A stretch of 9,839 nt of DNA from JAJVID01 sp036565725 (GTDB lineage Bacteria > Acidobacteriota > Blastocatellia > RBC074). The translations under genes were made by a program, and so were the position numbers. Of this stretch, positions 6,737-9,839 are shown piece after piece. The stretch is from contig DATCXQ010000717.1 of NCBI GenBank assembly GCA_036565725.1, positions 1 to 9,839 of the forward strand. Reading direction: 5' to 3'. Numbering within the stretch: position 1 is the stretch's first letter; each line of letters starts with the position of its first letter. The notes under the pieces are model-generated. The model did no database searches and was not told the DNA's origin. It was given only the letters and a program-made list of their open reading frames with translations.

Positions 6737-7741
6737 ATGGCTAACAGGCGAAGAGCGAAGATCACAGCGTTGGGCCGCTACGTCCCGCCGCGCGTCGTTA
6801 CCAATTACGACCTGTCGAAGATGATAGACACCAACCATGAGTGGATCGTCGAACGCACCGGCATTCACGAGCGCCACTGGGTCGAAAAAGGGACGTCGAC
6901 GTCCGAGCTGGGCATAAAGGCTGTAGACGACCTGTTGAAGCGTCGCGGCATCGAGGCCGATGAGATCGAGCTGATAATCGTCGCGACTGTCACGCCCGAC
7001 ATGTTCTTCCCCTCCACCGCCTGCCTGATTCAAAACAAGATTCGCGCGACTCGCGCCTGGGGCTTCGACGTTTCAGCCGCTTGCTCATCTTTCCTCTACG
7101 CGCTGACCACCGGCGCGCAGTTCATCGAGAGCGGCCAGCATAACAAGGTCCTGATCGTCGGCGCTGATGTGATGACCAGTATTCTGAATCCCGAAGACCG
7201 CACGACGCTCATCCTCTTCGGCGACGGCGCGGGCGCGGTTCTGCTTGAGCCTTGCGCCGAGGGCGAAGAGGGTTACGGCATCCTGGATTACCGTCACGAG
7301 ATTGACGGGTCAGGCGGAGAACATTTGTACATGCCCGGCGGCGGCAGTCTCAATCCGTCCTCACGCGAGACCGTCGATAGGCAGATGCATTACGTCCATC
7401 AGAACGGCCAGGCGGTATTCAAATACGCCGTGCGCAAGATGGAAGAGCTGAGCCGGTCGATGCTGGAGAGGAACAACCTGATCGGGGCCGACATCGGCGC
7501 GTTCATCGCCCACCAGGCCAACCTGCGGATCATTGACGCCACCGCCAACAAGATCGGCCTCGACCAAAGCAAGGTCATCAAGAACATCCACAAGTACGGC
7601 AATACGACCGGGGCGACCATCCCGCTGGCCATCGGCGATGCGATTGACGACGGCAAGTTGAAGAAAGGCGACCTGGTCCTGTTCGCGGCCGTGGGCGCGG
7701 GGTTCACTTCAGGTTGTGTGCTGGCGCGGTGGACTTATTGA
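6737..7741 (+). CDS. fabH: Beta-ketoacyl-ACP synthase III (FabH-type)
   Basis: A 334-residue thiolase-fold enzyme that condenses an acyl-CoA starter with a malonyl-ACP. The catalytic triad is intact: Cys116 in AACSSFLYAL, His259 in HQANLR, and Asn289 in GNTTGATIP; the His-Asn spacing of 30 equals that of E. coli FabH (His244, Asn274). Other family marks are WIVERTGIHERHW near the N-terminus, FGDGAGAVLLEP, and the C-terminal GAGFTSGCVL. The Cys-His distance is 143 residues against 132 in E. coli, an insertion of about 11 within the region containing MPGGGSLNPSSRETVDRQM, as is common in several non-proteobacterial FabH proteins. A strong ribosome site, AAAGGAG (6723-6729), lies seven bases before ATG 6737. 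Located between a hydratase and a dedicated ACP, it may be a pathway-specific KAS III; OleA-like or other KAS III roles are alternatives. Use of the symbol rests on family resemblance. Confidence 0.9.
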   Translation: MANRRRAKITALGRYVPPRVVTNYDLSKMIDTNHEWIVERTGIHERHWVEKGTSTSELGIKAVDDLLKRRGIEADEIELIIVATVTPDMFFPSTACLIQNKIRATRAWGFDVSAACSSFLYALTTGAQFIESGQHNKVLIVGADVMTSILNPEDRTTLILFGDGAGAVLLEPCAEGEEGYGILDYRHEIDGSGGEHLYMPGGGSLNPSSRETVDRQMHYVHQNGQAVFKYAVRKMEELSRSMLERNNLIGADIGAFIAHQANLRIIDATANKIGLDQSKVIKNIHKYGNTTGATIPLAIGDAIDDGKLKKGDLVLFAAVGAGFTSGCVLARWTY

Positions 7742-7789
7742 GAGATTCTGTGGCCTGCTGGAGAAAACCTTTATTTCGGAGTAAATTTT

Positions 7790-8032
7790 ATGCGAACCCC
7801 GGATCAAACCATTAATGAAATTCTTGACCTCGCGGCGACCCATTTTAAGGTTTCGCGCGAGCAACTCTCTCCCGACGACGATTTCTTTAAGAAACTGGGC
7901 ATTGATTCTTTGCAGGCGTTGGAGCTCTTGACGCGGCTCGAAAACCATTTCAGCATCGAACTGCCCGATTACGAAGTACAGGGCGTAAGTGACTTCCGCA
8001 CTCTCGCAGAAAGGATTCAAACTCGACTTTGA
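7790..8032 (+). CDS. Stand-alone acyl carrier protein
   Basis: An 80-residue carrier protein. The phosphopantetheine site is Ser40 in LGIDSLQALELL, preceded by DDDFFKKLG and followed by ENHFSIELPDYEV and a final helix with FRTLAERIQTRL, i.e. the usual four-helix layout. A phosphopantetheinyl transferase would attach the prosthetic arm to Ser40, and the acyl chain would ride on it as a thioester in the cytosol. The GIDSLQALEL core differs from the GADSLDTVEL of housekeeping AcpP and is more like carriers of specialised lipid or polyketide clusters. CGGAG at 7777-7781, eight bases before ATG 7790, is a good ribosome site. Only one base separates its stop from the following AMP ligase, so the two are almost certainly co-translated, and the ligase may load this carrier (inference). 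Confidence 0.92.
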   Translation: MRTPDQTINEILDLAATHFKVSREQLSPDDDFFKKLGIDSLQALELLTRLENHFSIELPDYEVQGVSDFRTLAERIQTRL

Positions 8033-8033
8033 A

Positions 8034-9746
8034 ATGATTGACCTGTCCAGGCATCAATCGCTCGGCTCCGCCCTGAGCGAGGCGGTCGATAAATTCGCCG
8101 GCGAAACCTGTCTTATCGAAGCCGACCGCGAGCGCGAAAACCATCGGCTCACTTACCGCGAATTCAAAGAGGCCGCGACGCCGATGGCGAAGTTCCTGCA
8201 GGATCGCGGATTCAAAGCCGGCTCGCGAGCGGCGATCATCATGACAAACCAGTCGTGTTGGCCGATCGCGGCTTATGCGGTTTTTTACTCGGGAGGCGTT
8301 CTCGTTCCGCTCGATTACAAATTGAGCGCGCCGGAGCAACTGGCCCTGCTCGCGCACTCGAAGGCCGAAATACTCGTCACCGAATACCATTTGTGGCGCG
8401 CGATTACGCAGTCGGAAGGCTTTGAGAATTTCAAAACCCCGACTGTGATCGTCACCGGAGCGCCGAAGAACGCCGACATGCGCGGCGCGATACGATGGGA
8501 AGATCCGGAAGTCGAAGGCGAACCGGTCTTCGTCCCGCGCAAACGAACCGACTGGGCCTGCGTCATCTATTCGTCGGGCACCGGGGGCCGTCCGAAAGGC
8601 TGCGTGCTGACGCACGAAAATTACCTGGAACAATGCGTCTCGCTCACGGCGCTCTACCCGTTCTGGCCGGGCGTGCGCTACCTGAGCATCCTGCCCACGA
8701 ACCACGCAATCGATTTCATGGTCGGGTTCATCGGCCCGTTCGTGTGCGGCGCGACCGTCGTACACTTGCGGACGCTGCGCCCGGAATTCGTTCGTGAGGC
8801 GTTCACGCGCTACAAGATCACCTACGTCGCGCTGGCCCCCCTGATTCTGAAAAATCTGCAAGCGGGCTTGCGGAAGCGATTCGACGAATTGCCGCCGCTC
8901 AAGCGCTTCGTGTTCGACCGCCTGGTCGAGGTCAATCGCGCGCTGACCAGGAAAGAGCCGAGGCTGGAGTTGAGCCGCAAGCTGCTCAAGCAGGTTCACG
9001 ACGCTTTCGGCGGCGAGTTGCGCGCTATCTTCGCCGGCGGCGCGTTCTGCGATCCGCAAATAATCCAGTTTTTCTACGACCTCGGAATTCAGGTCTCCAT
9101 CGGTTATGGGCTGACCGAGGCGGGCACGGCGATCACGCTCAACGACTTCAAACCGTTTCGCGCAGACACTGTCGGCAAGTCGCTGCCAGGCATGGAGGTG
9201 AGGATCGTCAACCCGGACGCCGACGGGATCGGTCAGGTGGCGACGCGCAGCAAGGCCGTTATGTCACATTACCTGGACGACCCCGAACTGACCGCAGAGA
9301 CGATCGTCGACGGTTGGTTGATGACCGGCGATCTGGGTCGATTTGATTCGATGGGCCATCTGCAGCTCTTCGGCCGGGTCAAAAATATGATCGTCACCGA
9401 GGAGGGCAAGAACGTCTATCCGGAAGACATCGAGAGGGCGTTTGACGACCTGCCCGTGAAGGAGTTCTGCGTCTTCGCCGCCAATTACATCTGGCCGGAG
9501 CGATCCATGCTCGGCGAAAAGCTGGTCATCGTTCTCCGACTCAACGAAGGCCAGGAGTTGACCGAAGAGTTGATCAGAGACCTGTCGAGGCGCAACAACA
9601 CCCTCCTCAATTTCAAACGCGTCAGCGGTTATACGCTCTGGGACGCCGACTTCCCGCGCACGGCCTCGATGAAGATCAAACGGTTCGTGTTGGCCGAAGA
9701 AATTCGCGGGCGCCTCGACCGCCAGGACGCGATCAAGGAACTCTAA
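8034..9746 (+). CDS. AMP-forming acyl ligase, possible acyl-ACP loading enzyme
   Basis: A 570-residue ANL-superfamily ligase. Motifs in order: YSSGTGGRPKG (179-189), YGLTEAG (358-364), GWLMTGD (427-433; Asp433), FGRVKN (Arg448) and a C-terminal RTASMKIKR with the predicted catalytic Lys547. In most relatives the residue before that lysine is Gly (GK); here it is Met, a small oddity in the hinge/catalytic loop of the C-terminal domain. The enzyme should adenylate a carboxylate and transfer it to a thiol, either CoA or the phosphopantetheine of the ACP encoded one base upstream. An in-frame GTG at 7989 would overlap the ACP gene by 44 bases and add 15 residues; ATG 8034 gives a normal N-terminus (MIDLSRHQSLGSALSEAV) and tight coupling, so I prefer it. 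It differs clearly in sequence from the first ligase in the window, suggesting a different substrate. CoA ligase, fatty acyl-AMP ligase or acyl-ACP synthetase cannot be separated by eye. Confidence 0.86.
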   Translation: MIDLSRHQSLGSALSEAVDKFAGETCLIEADRERENHRLTYREFKEAATPMAKFLQDRGFKAGSRAAIIMTNQSCWPIAAYAVFYSGGVLVPLDYKLSAPEQLALLAHSKAEILVTEYHLWRAITQSEGFENFKTPTVIVTGAPKNADMRGAIRWEDPEVEGEPVFVPRKRTDWACVIYSSGTGGRPKGCVLTHENYLEQCVSLTALYPFWPGVRYLSILPTNHAIDFMVGFIGPFVCGATVVHLRTLRPEFVREAFTRYKITYVALAPLILKNLQAGLRKRFDELPPLKRFVFDRLVEVNRALTRKEPRLELSRKLLKQVHDAFGGELRAIFAGGAFCDPQIIQFFYDLGIQVSIGYGLTEAGTAITLNDFKPFRADTVGKSLPGMEVRIVNPDADGIGQVATRSKAVMSHYLDDPELTAETIVDGWLMTGDLGRFDSMGHLQLFGRVKNMIVTEEGKNVYPEDIERAFDDLPVKEFCVFAANYIWPERSMLGEKLVIVLRLNEGQELTEELIRDLSRRNNTLLNFKRVSGYTLWDADFPRTASMKIKRFVLAEEIRGRLDRQDAIKEL

Positions 9747-9752
9747 ATATGA

Positions 9753-9839
9753 AGACGGAGAGACCGAGAGACGGGGCGACGAGGCGACGGGGCGACGGGG
9801 GGATTTACGTTCGCCCCGTCGCCCCGTCGCCCCGTCGCC
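9753..9839 (+). repeat. Second octamer-built hairpin, cut by window end
   Basis: Beginning six bases after the ligase stop, six 8-bp units run head to tail: agacggag, agaccgag, agacgggg, cgacgagg, cgacgggg, cgacgggg (9753-9800). After a 13-base loop (9801-9813) the strand turns into ccccgtcg three times plus cc (9814-9839), the reverse complement of 9775-9800 with one mismatch (A at 9782). The right arm is truncated by the end of the window, so the full element is probably longer. There is no T-tract visible, but the stem directly behind a stop codon could still affect transcript 3' ends. The layout is the same as in the 4052-4213 element although the sequence is different. Confidence 0.87.

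Noticed and set aside
7989..8033. GTG start for the second ligase overlapping the ACP gene
   Set aside because: It would add 15 residues coded by the ACP's final helix in another frame; ATG 8034 gives a natural N-terminus and one-base coupling.
7950..9059. A 369-codon minus-strand open frame over the ACP end and second ligase
   Set aside because: It has the same Arg/Asp/Gln-rich shadow composition, no motif, and the plus strand is clearly coding here.

Overview
The window is a dense, single-strand (+) stretch of GC-rich bacterial DNA with short gaps and several coupled starts. The gene style (Shine-Dalgarno sites of the AGGAG type, Asp/Glu/Arg-rich proteins), the DUF433/DUF5615 pair and the purine-rich repeat hairpins suggest a soil-type bacterium. 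My best guess is Acidobacteriota, class Blastocatellia, but this is an impression rather than a demonstrated assignment.

Layout. Bases 1-1630 hold two reductase-like genes in tandem: the 3' end of a probable fatty acyl-CoA reductase/SDR protein, then a complete thioester-reductase-type SDR. Bases 1669-2597 hold a three-gene patch that does not look biosynthetic: an unrecognised 98-residue protein that is visibly more AT-rich than its surroundings, then a DUF433 antitoxin-like gene and a DUF5615 PIN-like gene overlapping by ATGA. Bases 2628-4052 encode a polysaccharide pyruvyl transferase family protein. Bases 4052-4213 are a long inverted repeat built from 8-bp units. Bases 4230-9746 form an acyl-metabolism block: long-chain acyl-CoA synthetase, enoyl-CoA hydratase (ATGA overlap), KAS III with an intact Cys-His-Asn triad, a stand-alone acyl carrier protein, and a second AMP-forming acyl ligase starting one base after the carrier protein stop. 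A second octamer-based hairpin follows and runs off the window.

How the genes may work together (inference). The set covers acyl activation (two ligases), a hydratase/isomerase step, condensation (KAS III), acyl carriage (dedicated ACP) and reductive release (two thioester/acyl reductases). The pyruvyl transferase relative could modify a sugar or lipid head group. This fits a specialised lipid, such as a long-chain alcohol, wax, ether lipid or other unusual membrane lipid, rather than housekeeping fatty acid synthesis. The product cannot be read from sequence. The most distinctive non-coding signal is the pair of octamer-built hairpins, which share an architecture but not a sequence.
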